Positions 12,901 through 24,305 of a DNA stretch of 64,000 nucleotides are shown in pieces (within the stretch, counting starts at the first letter, position 1; the number at the start of each line of letters is the position of its first letter). Source of the DNA: Oxyruncus cristatus (Eukaryota > Chordata > Aves > Passeriformes > Cotingidae); NCBI GenBank assembly GCA_013399855.1, contig VXAY01002346.1:370910-434909 (forward strand). The letters are read 5' to 3'. The notes beneath the pieces were generated by a model, which was given only the letters and a program-made list of their open reading frames with translations, did no database searches and was not told where the DNA came from. The position numbers and the translations under genes are program-made.

Positions 12901-15499
12901 CACTGAGGTTAAACCCTCAAGTTGTCAGTTATTTTCAGAAATAGATTCTATTCTAGACTAATAGAGGATTACAGGGAATATTTTTATTCTTACACATTCT
13001 TTCCAGGATTCACAGACTTAAGAGAAACAATAAAACCAAGAACTGTTGTCTCTGATCAACTTCGTCCCTACAGGTTGTGATGCATTTTGTTTCTCACGCT
13101 ACAAGTGAGAATAGGAAATCCTTATCAGCATCTGACAAGCAGCATATGCAGTGAGAAGAGAAAGGAGGGGCTGTCAGCCAGCCAGCCAATACAGCAGCTT
13201 TGTCAATGCATATCAGGCCAGCTGATCATGAAAGAGTTGTGCTTTTGTCATCTGAGACAGGCTTCCCCGGAGAAGGTGTGACCCTGGTGGTCAGGGTGGG
13301 TACAGCTTGCCAGGTTACTGTTCAGCGAACGGCCCCCGGGAAAGGAGCTTAAAGGAGTGAAATAACAGGGGAATGAAGAGCTGAGGCCACATGTTAGAGA
13401 CCAACGGTGAGAGATATGGAGCAGGAAATAGCACACAACGTGAAGAACTCTGCAGATTATTATTTTAATATTGTGGTATTTATAGAATATATTGTCCACC
13501 CCTCTCCTTCTGTCCCCTGCGTGGATAGCAGTGGGTGGCAAATGTCACTAGAGGTTAATACCTCATGACAGGTGTAAAACAAGCAAAATATATTTCAGAT
13601 TCTTGGTTTCAAGTTCATAATTGAATCAGATGTTCAGATGCGTGGCTCTGACTTTGTGTAACACAGAATTAATTCTATCTAGTATTAGCATTCTTCTCCC
13701 CTATCCCCTATTTCCACCCACAGAACAAATCTAGGAAATTTTGAAATTTTATGTGAAATACTGTTGTATAATTCTGCTCAGCAAGACTATAGCAACAGCA
13801 TCTCAAGGAAACTCTGGGTTATACATGACTACTTGTATCTAGGTTTAAGGACACTCAGCCAGTGGAAAGAAATAGTAGGATGACTTCAGTAACCAGCAGG
13901 TGGATTAAATGGTGCAGTGGATATCTGTTATTGCCAGTTGTCTGCTGGTTCTTCCAAGGAGTGCTGACATTAGAGGTAGATGTTTTCCCATTACTGGAGA
14001 ATAAAATATAACCTACAGGCACTGCAAACCCCAGCTTTAAGGAGTGTTATCTTTTATGGTATCTGCATGATACCTGAAGCTAAGGGTTTGTTTAAGGAGC
14101 AACTGAAAACTTTGGCCCAAGAATGCTCAGCTGGCAGTGCTGGGACAGGCAGGGCAGCAAGTGGCCTGGCAGTGTGCTGTTCCAGAGCCCTGGGATGGCT
14201 GCTGGAGGCATAGGAGGGGTATTGCTGGAGAGCACAAGCTGCTTGAAAAGCCCCGTCAGTACCTGGAGGAAGGCCAGTGTCTACAGAAATAGGTGAATAA
14301 CGTAGCCAGTCACAACTGCAGCCGAGCCTGGCTGTACTTGCCAAGGCATTAAATATGGAAATATCCCTTGGCCACCCCAGCCCTGCCCCAAAGCCCATCA
14401 AAGGGCTTTGTAATGTGTTTGCCCTGAGTTTACTTCTCCATGCAGTTTAGTCTAATGCTGGCATTGGAGAACTGTAGCAGGCATTCCAGGCTGTTTGAGT
14501 AAGTGGTATCCACGGCTTGGGAAGGGGTGCTTTTCAATCTCTGCCAGGTCTCTTTGTTTCTCATGGATCAGCAGTGATGGTGCTACAGCTCATCCTCATG
14601 CCAGCATCAGTTCTCCAGGAATTCTAGTCTATACATCCCCACCACTTCTGACCCAGTGCAATGAAATTGTACACCAAACCCATTGTCTAATTATTTATCT
14701 ACTCCTGGGTTCTAAAGCTGACACTGAATAGAGGCATTTCTTTCAGCTCTGGCTTCATGCCTCATAGCAAACACGGAATTCCTGCCATTTGCTTCAGTTT
14801 TACTCTTGGCTGAAATTTGAACGTACAGTGCAGGGGTTTTTTCACATTTCTCTTTCTCCCACAAGCCGGTCTCGTTCTGTAGGATCATCCTCCCCACTGG
14901 ATAACATCTGTTGTGCTGAATTGTGGAAGCCTGCTGGTTGGTTGCCCTCATGGTGCTCCCATCTCATGTTTGCACGAGCTTTATGCAGTGGAAATCTCTT
15001 AGTAATGGCTGAGTTGATGTGGGGCTGCTGCTGGTTTTAGGAGTAGAGAGTACAGAACTCCGTACTTGACATACTTTATTTCCCACTATAGAAACTTGTT
15101 TCTTCTGTTCCACCTGCTACAATACAACGGTGGTTTTAGTGAATCTGACTCCTGAAGACTTTGGAGGGATGCCATGTTCATGGACTCTTTCTTGGCTAGA
15201 AGGTGCATGGGATTTCAACTGTAGTAGTATTTGGGGGGGTGAATCTTCTCCATAATCTGCAGTATAGAGGCGCAAATGAAAGAAGAGCTGCTCAACCCAT
15301 GACATGTTTTCACTTCCTTTTTCTCTGAGAAAACATTTTGAAATTCCATGATCTTTGTCAGAGTTTTTGAAATAGATTCCAGCTGCTGTCCATTTTGGGT
15401 GAGGTGTTTGTGTCCACCAGGCTCAAGAATCCAGATATTAGAGTAAGCAGTTATTTCTACTTGGCTCTGAAGAGATCATACCCATATTTTGAGACTTAC
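6923..15499. other. No supported gene; single-copy sequence
   Basis: This stretch has no recognisable transposon or coding exon apart from the weak exon candidate at 7604-7659. A G+C-richer patch at about 11.85-12.27 kb carries a 158-codon plus-strand ORF, but its composition is low-complexity basic and glycine-rich and no domain or splice pattern supports it. An A-rich run lies at about 10585-10605. Confidence 0.5.
7604..7659 (+). ncRNA. Candidate non-coding exon, 56 bp
   Basis: A pyrimidine-rich acceptor (TTTCCTACCTAATACCTTTCCAG) precedes a 56-base segment ending in the strong donor AACAG/GTGAGT. All three forward frames contain stops within the segment, so if spliced it would be a UTR or long non-coding RNA exon. 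No partner exon was identified. Splice-site quality is the only evidence; chance pairs of this quality do occur over 64 kb. Confidence 0.2.
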
Positions 15500-15572
15500 C
15501 GTGTTAGCCTAACTTTCTAGTCCAGCCGACTTTCTAGTACAGAGTGTAAAATGGACAGCGATCCCTTCGTGG
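15500..15572 (-). ncRNA. Candidate minus-strand non-coding exon, 73 bp (downstream partner)
   Basis: On the minus strand a near-ideal acceptor, CTTCTTGCACTTACAG after a longer pyrimidine tract, is followed by 73 bases ending AACACG/GTAAGT. Every frame hits a stop (the most open one only just before the donor), so it would not be internal coding sequence. It lies 797 bases downstream, in transcript direction, of the other minus-strand candidate at 16370-16451, an ordinary intron length. The pairing supports a spliced minus-strand non-coding transcript, but no terminal exon or poly(A) site was established. This is inference from splice signals. Confidence 0.33.
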
Positions 15573-16369
15573 CTGTAAGTGCAAGAAGCACAAGAAGCTC
15601 TTTAGTAAGTATGGAGGTAGGAGTAACTGTAATGGAGAGTAGGCTGAACTAACTGCTTCTTGAAAGAGTAAAATAGCCCACAAGGCTGGATGCAGCTCCG
15701 TTCAAGAAGGGGGCTGGGCACCAGCAGCGTCGTAATTCAGCCTCTTGCATGTCCATGTCGTAAATACTTGACACAGACAGGGCCATGTGGACCAAGACCA
15801 CTTCTTTCAATAGATTTCCTGCTCTCCTTCCTTGCCCAAATTGTCCACAAGTTACTCCTTTGCTTAGGGACAAGTGACGTTGTCCCTAATATCCCCATCA
15901 GCCAAGATCGTGGCTAAACTTGCGGAACCAAACTTGTAAATACACCTGGTAGAAAGTTTCTGGTTGGCAGCATATTTTGTTTTGCTAGGAGCCAAACTTT
16001 CTGGAGGGGTGGAAGTGGTTACCAGACTTTTGAGCTGTGAACCTTATATAGCTCCAAGAAAGTTATTCAAACACCAGCTGGATCCTCAGGTGACTTTCAA
16101 TCTCTTTATTCAAGAAGTCAGAGAGCAGTGCTGTGGGAGGGTGACCGTAGCTGCAGTAAGGCTTGTTTTTCTGTTCCTGTGGTTACTCCTCAGGCTTAGG
16201 CAATGTTCATTTCCCACCATAGCTGCTCAACAGCCTTCCTTTCAGAACTGTCAACACACGCAAATATGTGTTTGAGGAACTGCTGCTGCAGTAGCTACTG
16301 CTTACACTTGTTTTTTAATTTCAGTGAAAGAGCCTGAAGAATTTCACTGCAAAATGTACACAAACTCAC

Positions 16370-16451
16370 CTGTGTAGTTACTCTTGCTGTTCTTTGTGTC
16401 TAAGCATGAATTGCACTACCTTAAACAGTCTGCTGCACTGTTGCATCGAGT
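16370..16451 (-). ncRNA. Candidate minus-strand non-coding exon, 82 bp (upstream partner)
   Basis: The minus-strand acceptor TTATTTATTTACAAATCTTTAG leads into 82 bases that end with the strong donor CTACACAG/GTGAGT. Stops occur in all three frames; the longest open frame runs about 23 codons and closes at TAA before the donor. With the candidate exon at 15500-15572 it would form an intron 15573-16369 bounded by GT and AG. Transcript direction is toward lower coordinates, away from the CpG island at about 24 kb, which could act as the promoter. That link is a guess. Confidence 0.33.
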
Positions 16452-19400
16452 CTAAAGATTTGTAAATAAATAACTTCCATAGTTTTAAGCCCAGTGAGGC
16501 TTCTTCCAGCCTTGCTTTTCCTTCAAAGCACAAGGCCGGGAGTGGTGGGGGCAGTGTGTCATGTCCCTGCAGAACAAAAGCAGATCTCGTTCTATTACTT
16601 CCATGTCAAAGCTACCAGACTTGCTTGCGTAAAGGCAGACTTGAAGCCAAGCTCTGTCTTTCAAGGGCCACCACACTCTGCACTCCACATAAACAGTGAA
16701 ATGTTTGTGTCTGTCACTGTCTCACACTACACTGGCTTTTCATTCACTTGATGATCAAATCCAAGTTTTCTCTCTACATGAAGTGCTGCCTCAGTAAAAC
16801 AGCAATGACAAAATCCACATTGACTTAAACGAGGCAAAGGATTTCAAGTTTTGGTTTTTTCCAATGTCCCTCATAGGCTTGCTGCAGCCTGTCTCAAAGA
16901 CCTCTTCCTGTATCTTTGCCTCCTGGATTCCTCATCTATTTTTAAGGCTTATGTTCTTTCCTGCGTCTATTTTAATTCTGTTACTGTACCATTTAACCCC
17001 TGTGGGATATGGAGTTTGTGGGAAAGAAACAGCATATCACAAAAAAAAAGTTGGTTAATCTCCATACTCCTGCAAGGGTTCCGGGGCACAGGACACGCAG
17101 AAACCCTCCTTAAGTGTTAAGCATTAGTTTGTCAGCAGCTGTAATATGAACTGATGAAGAAGTATTTAGTAAGGGTGTCATACTGTGTCTGATCTCTGCC
17201 TGGACTAATGCTGCAGCAAACACAGAACTTGAGTTAATGCCTATGATTCAGGGTTTGCCCACAGCTCTGAAGTGTTTTCCTCATAGGACACGTACTGGTT
17301 TGGACTTGTTATGGGAATTATTTTTCCTTAGCAGTATCAGTATGTGCAATGTCCCTGTGCAGGCAAAAGTAAACAATTTTCAGGCCTTGGATCTCTTAAA
17401 TATGTTTTGTGCTACAGATCCCCCAGGGATTCCTATGAACTAAACTGCTTGAACTTGTGTTGCCTTCTATTTCTCCTTGATTCACTTTGTCCCAAGTCCC
17501 AAACAAGGCTGGAGAGGTATTTAGTAAGACTTGAGTCAGACTTTGGAGGCACAAGGCTGGAAACAAAAAGTTGCATGCAAAATAATCCAATTCTGTTTTA
17601 AATTTAGCAACTAGATAGCTCTCTAGTGGCTAAACCTCTGTTATGCAAAATCCTAGTGACATATCTCATCTTTGAGAGCTGGAATTTAGCATTCATGGCA
17701 AAAATGTCTTCCTAGTGTTTACAATAGCTCCAAGTGATGTTTTACTTTTCTTCGGGATTAAGTTTTGGAGGCACAAGTGTGAATTATATTGGCGTGTGGC
17801 TTCCTGTGTTGCAAACAGTGATTCCTCCCTAGCCTGTGCCTGTTTAGGCAGGCAGTGTTAATCCAGTGGGAGATGTGTTTGGGATTTGTTCTGGGAATTC
17901 CCAGCTACTTCCATGAGGGTAAGTGTTCCCATTCCAGGTGGTATTTGCTGGAGGGTTTGTTGTGCCCATCCTCACTGCAGGCGCTGCAATATCCCTTGCT
18001 GCTTTGGGGTAAATCAGGGAAGAGCAGCCACCCCTCCTGCATGGGGTGACAGCTGTGACAGTGCTGTCAGAACAGCAGTGAAGCTGCAATTGTGGCTTTA
18101 GACATCCAATTTCCATTTTAAATTACCTTGACATTGGAAGACTAACAGGCTGCTTTAGTCCAAAATCGCAGAAGTTAAAAGTTTCTAAACTCTTGCATTC
18201 AGCAGCGTGCCTCATGGGATAACGTTTTCAGAATAGTTAAAATTATTTCCTTAAGAAAAATTATAGAAAGCATGTAATTTTGCTTATAGACATATCTTGT
18301 CCATGATAATACTTCAGTCTAGGAAATGTGCCACTGAAATGAGTGAAGTCCCACTGCAATAACAGCTGCCATGTCTGCTTTTCTGAGGAAGGTGGCAGTA
18401 AAGCCAGTAGGTGCCAGACCTCCTGTGTGGCCTTTGGCAAGCCATTCATCTCAACTATTTCAAAACTTTCCAGTCTTTTTGCACTTTTTATTTTGGATGC
18501 CAAGTTGGAGGCATCCATCAAGTACAAAATTTTCACAGCTTCCAGCTGGACCTGAGATGGTCTGTCAAGCCAGTGGTTAGCTGACCCAAAACTGCACAGT
18601 CTAAAACTAAAGTCCGTTATGATAAATGTTGGGTTTTTCATCCCAACCTCTGCAGCCTCACCTACAACAACACAGTAACACCAGCACTTCTGCCCATGCT
18701 GCCACATGATCCTGTGCCATACTGAGGGCTGATCCTTGTTAGGCACAGAGACATTGGAATGTGGTGTTACTGCAGTACAGACTAGTATTCATAGAGATCA
18801 AAAAGCTGGAGAGCAAAGAATATTGTGCACATTCCTTTATACTATAAGGCATTAAATTCTCTTGCTACGTGTTAGTTCAATGTCAGCCATTTCCTATTGA
18901 TTTTGCAGACTCCAAACAGCTCATGTAGCTCCTTTATTTATGTATATGTACACACAGAGACACATATATCTTGTCTTTTTTCTTACTAAATTGTCTCAAC
19001 TTTTTGAGTTGTCTTTTTTTTTCCTGTTGAACTCCCATTCAAAGTTTTCTTCCACTGTTCCTATTAACTTTATTATTGTCCCTTTGTTCAAAAATGTTCT
19101 TATTTTTTCAGAATTGCTGAGTGCCTCTTGCCAATTATAACACGCCCTCTGCTATCTTGTCATTTGGAGTTCATCTTGAAGAATACTGTCATTCTCTTAG
19201 TTATGTTTTTGCCCTGTTACCTCCCTCTTACAGGCATGGAACTTGATGTGTCCACCCTGCTTCATCTTTGAGGGTATATTTGTATGTTTTCCTCATAGCT
19301 AGTGTAACTTGTGTGCTCCTTTTTGTACTCTCACTCAAATCTGTGGAAGTTGTAAATTGAGGAAGACTCAAAGCCCCATCATAAATCATGCTGGAAAAAA

Positions 19401-22400
19401 CATGGGTTTTGGGGCTATTTTTTTTTTTTTTTGCCTGCTCTTATTCAACCGCTTGCTGCTTGCAATTAATGCATGAGTGTGTCACGATAAATTGTCAGAA
19501 TGCCAGACAAAGACAAACTTGGATTTTCAGTAAACATTACTTGAACTAAGATTCCTTCTTTAGCACTTAAACTGTGATTTTGTGTCTCACATATCAATTC
19601 GTGAGATTTGCTTTTGGCACGTTCTGAAAAATGACACACAGTTAAATAGATTGCAGACTGTTACCTTGGACACCTGTTGGTGGTGTTGGTCTTGCAGAAG
19701 GCACCCACCGTGAGCAAGGAAAGCCTGGGATGTTGACTTTCTCCATATGCAAATCTAGGAATTTAAAAAGTGAAAATAACTTTTGCAATTAAGAAGAATA
19801 ATGCATGTCTTGTCTGTTTGTGCATCCCCAAGGTTCACAAGAACAACGTGGTGTGAGAATTGGCCAGATCCAGAGAGTAGAATCCTACCCTCCTCAAATA
19901 CATCCCATTCCCAGAGATTCCTATGAAATCAAAGTGTCACCAGGAATACAGGCTGTAGTTGAGCTAGAGGAAAGGTGGTGGAAGATTCTAAAAGTGCAAT
20001 GCTTTCTGTCTTGCAAAGGTCTAGGGAGGGAGATTCAGCGCAGTAAAGCTCCTGCTCTGTCTCTGCAACATTTGCTTTGATGTCTAGGTGACAGGAAAGA
20101 AGACTGCTCATTTTTGTTAAGCATATGTTCTGGCCTTTGTCTTTTCAATCCCATCATTTTTCATTGTTTAGCTGTAGTCAGTCAGTAGATATTCCTTGGA
20201 TAACTTGGCACTACAGCATACAGACTGCAGGGAGTCCAGGTAATGAGATGAATAAATGCACCACAGTTCCCATGGTCTGCATGTACAGCTTCCCAAAGGA
20301 GTCTCCAAGGCTTCTTGCTTTAACAGTCTCACCAGGAGTGCCATCTGTGTGGGGCAGGGAGGAGGGTGTTCGAGGCTTCCTAACCAGAGGGTGATAAGGG
20401 CCCAGGTGCACCCCTTGCTCTGGATGGGTCAACTCCTGCTGTTGAGAGGAGGAGCAGCAGTTTCCAGAAGTACGTGGGTTTCACAGAATAGTCTGGATCC
20501 TAAAGCAAACCATGTCGGTTACCTCCCAGAGTATCCCAGAGCACTGCTGAGGTCTGGCCTGGACCATACCCAGACATACAGACGTTACCTCTGCCTTGCT
20601 GAGGCTTGGCTGGAGCCATGAGTGTGGAGATGCCAGGCACAACCCCCTGTTTTGGAATGGGACAACAAGGAGCGTGAACCATCATGTGAGGAATGACTCC
20701 CCACTGTCCAGCAGAGATGACCCGGCTCCCTTGTGCACAGGCTTGTAGTGGCCCAGGTGTGACTGTAATCCAAGCAGTTCACCTCAGACCCAGCCAGCTG
20801 AGAAGTCTAGTGCTGTGTGGAGGCAACTGGTGACCAGCAGCCAGGCAAGAGTCCCAGCCACCATGGGATCTCCTGTCTCAGTACTGTCCCAGTCCTCCTT
20901 TGGTCCCACTCCACCTCCTGATTCACAGAACGTAGTCCTTTTCTCTTTTGTTTTCCTCCTCCTTTAAAAATTTTTCCCCTCTTTTTTCTTGTTGCTGTTA
21001 TCCATTCATACACACATGACTAAATAAGTTTAGTAATCAAAATGCCATGTTATCCCAAACTAGAGAGGTTAGTTTATCTCTGAATTTGTTTGGGCAGAGT
21101 AGGTTGTTTTGGTTTTCACTTGCTTTAGACTTCCTGTCTCAGTAGTCTGTCCGTTCCCTGCTGTGTTCACCATGAACATGTAGCTCAGCTGTTGGAAGTT
21201 TCCACACTGGGAACTGTGGTGCTTTATTTTCAGCATGCATGCTGGAGATTAAACTTTGGTGATGCCTCTGAAAAGTATGTACGAAATTCCAAATAATTTC
21301 AAAGCCAAAAGAATCCTATTAATTGAATTAGATGTTCCTCATGAAACGTCCTTAAGAAAACAAGGGTGATCTGTTCCTGGAAAGAATAAGAGCATAACCT
21401 TTATGGCATATGTTTACAGGTTTTGCACAATACTATGTGTTGATGAAGCATTGTTCATAAACTGGCAAAGACCTCTTAAGTGATGTTGGCTAGAACAAGC
21501 TGGTTTTTACAAGGAAAACAACAGTTTTGGATATTTAAGAATAAATGTGTGTTAACCCAGACAGACCCCACTGTAATTCTTGTTTTGTTTATGTAGACAA
21601 GCTCCTATATTCCACTGTCATGGCCCCTTGGGGTTTCACTCTACGGTGGTGCAAAGATACACGTTCATTCAAAACTTGAAATCAGAGTATTCCAGCTTAG
21701 GTGTATATGGCTATATACACATATAAAACTGGAAAATCACGGATATTAGTTCCAGGTCTGATTGACTAAATATTCCATAACTTGGCAGAAAATCCCATGC
21801 AGTAATTCAGCTTACCAAAATATGTTGTCTGCCACAAGGGTATTCTGGCAGGTACAGGGTGAAATATCATGTTTGCTTCTGTAACTCTTTTGGAGTGGTG
21901 TGCTTTAACTCTTGTTGGGTGAAGAGTTTCATCTGCAGAAAGGGGATTTTGGTGTATAAAATCCACTGAGAGAGAAGATGGCATCTAGGGACATAGTGAA
22001 AATAGGTTAAAATGTATTAGATGCTGTGAAGGGCAATAGCCAGTGAAGAATCTACCAGAACAGTGACTTTTAGTTCAACTACCATAAAAAAAAATAAAAA
22101 TCACAGTGTTGGTAAATCTCATGTGATTGTGCCACCATGCAGTGTAGTTAGTCAGCTACACTTAAAAGCCTGTGGAGATGGCAACAGTTCTAGTAGAGGT
22201 TGTAGACTGTGTATCTGTGTGTATTTTTACAGGGAGTGCTTGGTGAGGTCATGCAGTAAAACACAGAAACACAAAAGGTAGTGTGATTTAAACATATATG
22301 GGAATGTTTCTTTTCTTCCTGTGGGATAAATTCCAATGTAAGAAATAATCCCAAATCCATTTTAGCCCTCTGTGGCCAAAAAGGTGGAGATACAGAAGAA

Positions 22401-23589
22401 AAGCAGTTGACAGAGAATTGGGTCTACTCCCTTCAGCTGGATCATGAAAGGCGAGTTTAGATTTCTGTCTGTGAGAAGCATAGTGATAGCAGCAAGAAAA
22501 TGGAGTAAAAGGTACCATAATTAATACAGACAAATTACGGTGAGGGTTTTATTGCTGTTGTTATGATTAACTTAATTTCTCAGAAAATGAATAATAATCC
22601 TGCTAGGTAACTCCTGATGCAAAGCCAGATTTCCAGCTACTGGGGACATTTGAATTAATTCTGTTCTCATTTTGGCTTCTACACATGACTGGGCTTGAAT
22701 AAGTAGGAAGAAGGGTAGTAGTCAGCAACTTGTGTCAAAATGCCGTGTCCAGGCCACGAAGGGAGGACTTAGGGAAACACAGATGTTGCTGACTACATTA
22801 TTAATTTAGTCATCTTGCAAAGGTCAAGGTTGACTTAATTCAGCCAGGCAGGGGGCCAAGCCAAGAATTCCTGTTTAAGCCCTAACGATTGAATATAGTG
22901 TACTAAGTTCTTGTGGCTTGTAGAGAGTGAAGGAGAGGTGGAAATGAGCAATTAGTGTAGTTTCCTGGTAGGTGAGGGGCACAGCTAAGTATAACCCTCT
23001 AGTCCCTTTCACAGAATGTGGGTTCCTCCTCTCAGTGACCCTTTGGTGAAGTTGGTGCTGAGCTGACAATTTAGAGATGTACATTATGGATCCTTGCTGC
23101 TATGCAGGTAGTGGCTGATAAGATTAAAGCCTGGTCTGGTGAGGTTTTTACTGTGGTGACAGCATGTGTTTTGCATTCAGAAGATACAGGGTAATGTTCT
23201 GGATAATGGTCTTAGCAGAAATTGAGAGGCTTGAACAGTTACTTAAGGGTTTGAAGGTCTTTAGGTTATCCCAACCTTCTAAATTACAGCGAGGATGGCA
23301 TGAGAAAGGCAAACTCTCCTCTTCAGCCACTTTCTTCCTGGCCAAATGGACACCCAGTGAAGTGGAAATTTCCACTGCTGACGTTTGTACCTCAGTGCAA
23401 GTGGTATTCTATCGGTCAGGCTCAGCTCTAGGCAAGTTTGGGCAGAAGTACTGGTATGGAAAAGGTTAAACCTCAGAAGCGTTTGCTTCTCGGTCTTCAG
23501 ATACGTTCCGTTTTACACTTCTTTCTGCAAGAAATAAAGGAGTATCCGGCATATCCTTGTTTGCTGGGCTCGGTCTCAGAGATTGCCTG
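16452..23589. other. No supported gene; single-copy sequence
   Basis: No exon with convincing splice sites and no clear transposon was seen, other than a possible SINE scrap near 18400. A G+C-richer block at about 20330-20900 has longer minus-strand and plus-strand ORFs but no recognisable protein. A poly(T) run sits at about 19418-19432. Confidence 0.5.
18400..18475 (+). repeat. Possible MIR-like SINE core remnant
   Basis: The string TGTGTGGCCTTTGGCAAGCC followed by ATTCATCTC closely matches the conserved core of MIR-type SINEs (TGTGTGACCTTGGGCAAGTCACTT...CTC). Such ancient SINEs persist as short remnants in bird genomes. Boundaries are uncertain. The 161-codon minus-strand ORF covering this area shows no protein family and is not annotated. 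Confidence 0.35.
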
Positions 23590-23723
23590 GAATGCACCGC
23601 TGGAGCCACCAGACGCGGGGGGGGTCCGGGGCAAGGGGAGCCCCGCGGAGGGGCCGGGGCGGCGAACACGAGCCCCGGCGGCGTTGCGCGTTTAAGCGGC
23701 GGCCGCGGTGTCCCCGGGTGTCC

Positions 23724-23999
23724 NNNNNNNNNNNNNNNNNNNNNNNNNNNNNNNNNNNNNNNNNNNNNNNNNNNNNNNNNNNNNNNNNNNNNNNNNNNNN
23801 NNNNNNNNNNNNNNNNNNNNNNNNNNNNNNNNNNNNNNNNNNNNNNNNNNNNNNNNNNNNNNNNNNNNNNNNNNNNNNNNNNNNNNNNNNNNNNNNNNNN
23901 NNNNNNNNNNNNNNNNNNNNNNNNNNNNNNNNNNNNNNNNNNNNNNNNNNNNNNNNNNNNNNNNNNNNNNNNNNNNNNNNNNNNNNNNNNNNNNNNNNN
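23724..23999. other. Assembly gap (276 N)
   Basis: Run of unresolved bases inside the CpG island. The true length may differ from 276. Long ORFs that appear to cross it on either strand are artefacts of reading through N. Confidence 0.99.
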
Positions 24000-24245
24000 G
24001 ACAGCAGCCGTCCCTCAGTGCAGAGCGGGGCCCCGTGCGCCGTCCCCGGGCGGGGAGCAGCGCAGAGCCCGCGGAGCCGCCGCGGGGAGCGCGGCGCTGC
24101 TGCGCTCGGCACGGGCCGGCGGCCGAGCCGACCCTGCTGTCCCCAGGCACAGCACCGCCTTCCTCCCGGGGCTTTGGCACCGGAATCTCCACCTGCTCCA
24201 GCTTCAGAGGCTGGATTTTCCCCTTCGTTCTGGTGAATGGGAACC

Positions 24246-24305
24246 ATGCAGGAAAAGCGCCGACGTGTGTTCCCTGAGCAGTCCACCCACGCTCGGCTCT
24301 GTGGA
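24246..24305 (+). CDS. Candidate first coding exon at CpG island (20 codons, phase 0)
   Basis: An ATG in the context GGGAACCATGC (A at -3 by extension of ACC) opens a frame of exactly 20 codons, beginning MQEKRRRVFPEQ, up to a GTGGA/GTAAGG donor-like site. The frame also stays open for a further 35 codons past that donor to a TAA at 24413. A short basic N-terminus directly downstream of a CpG island and ending on a donor fits a first coding exon. However, the donor lacks the usual G at -1, the peptide matches nothing I recognise, and the gap upstream hides context. It may equally be 5' UTR. Confidence 0.2.

Noticed and set aside
18261..18746. 161-codon minus-strand ORF
   Set aside because: It covers a possible SINE remnant and has no recognisable family; no splice sites or start context support it.
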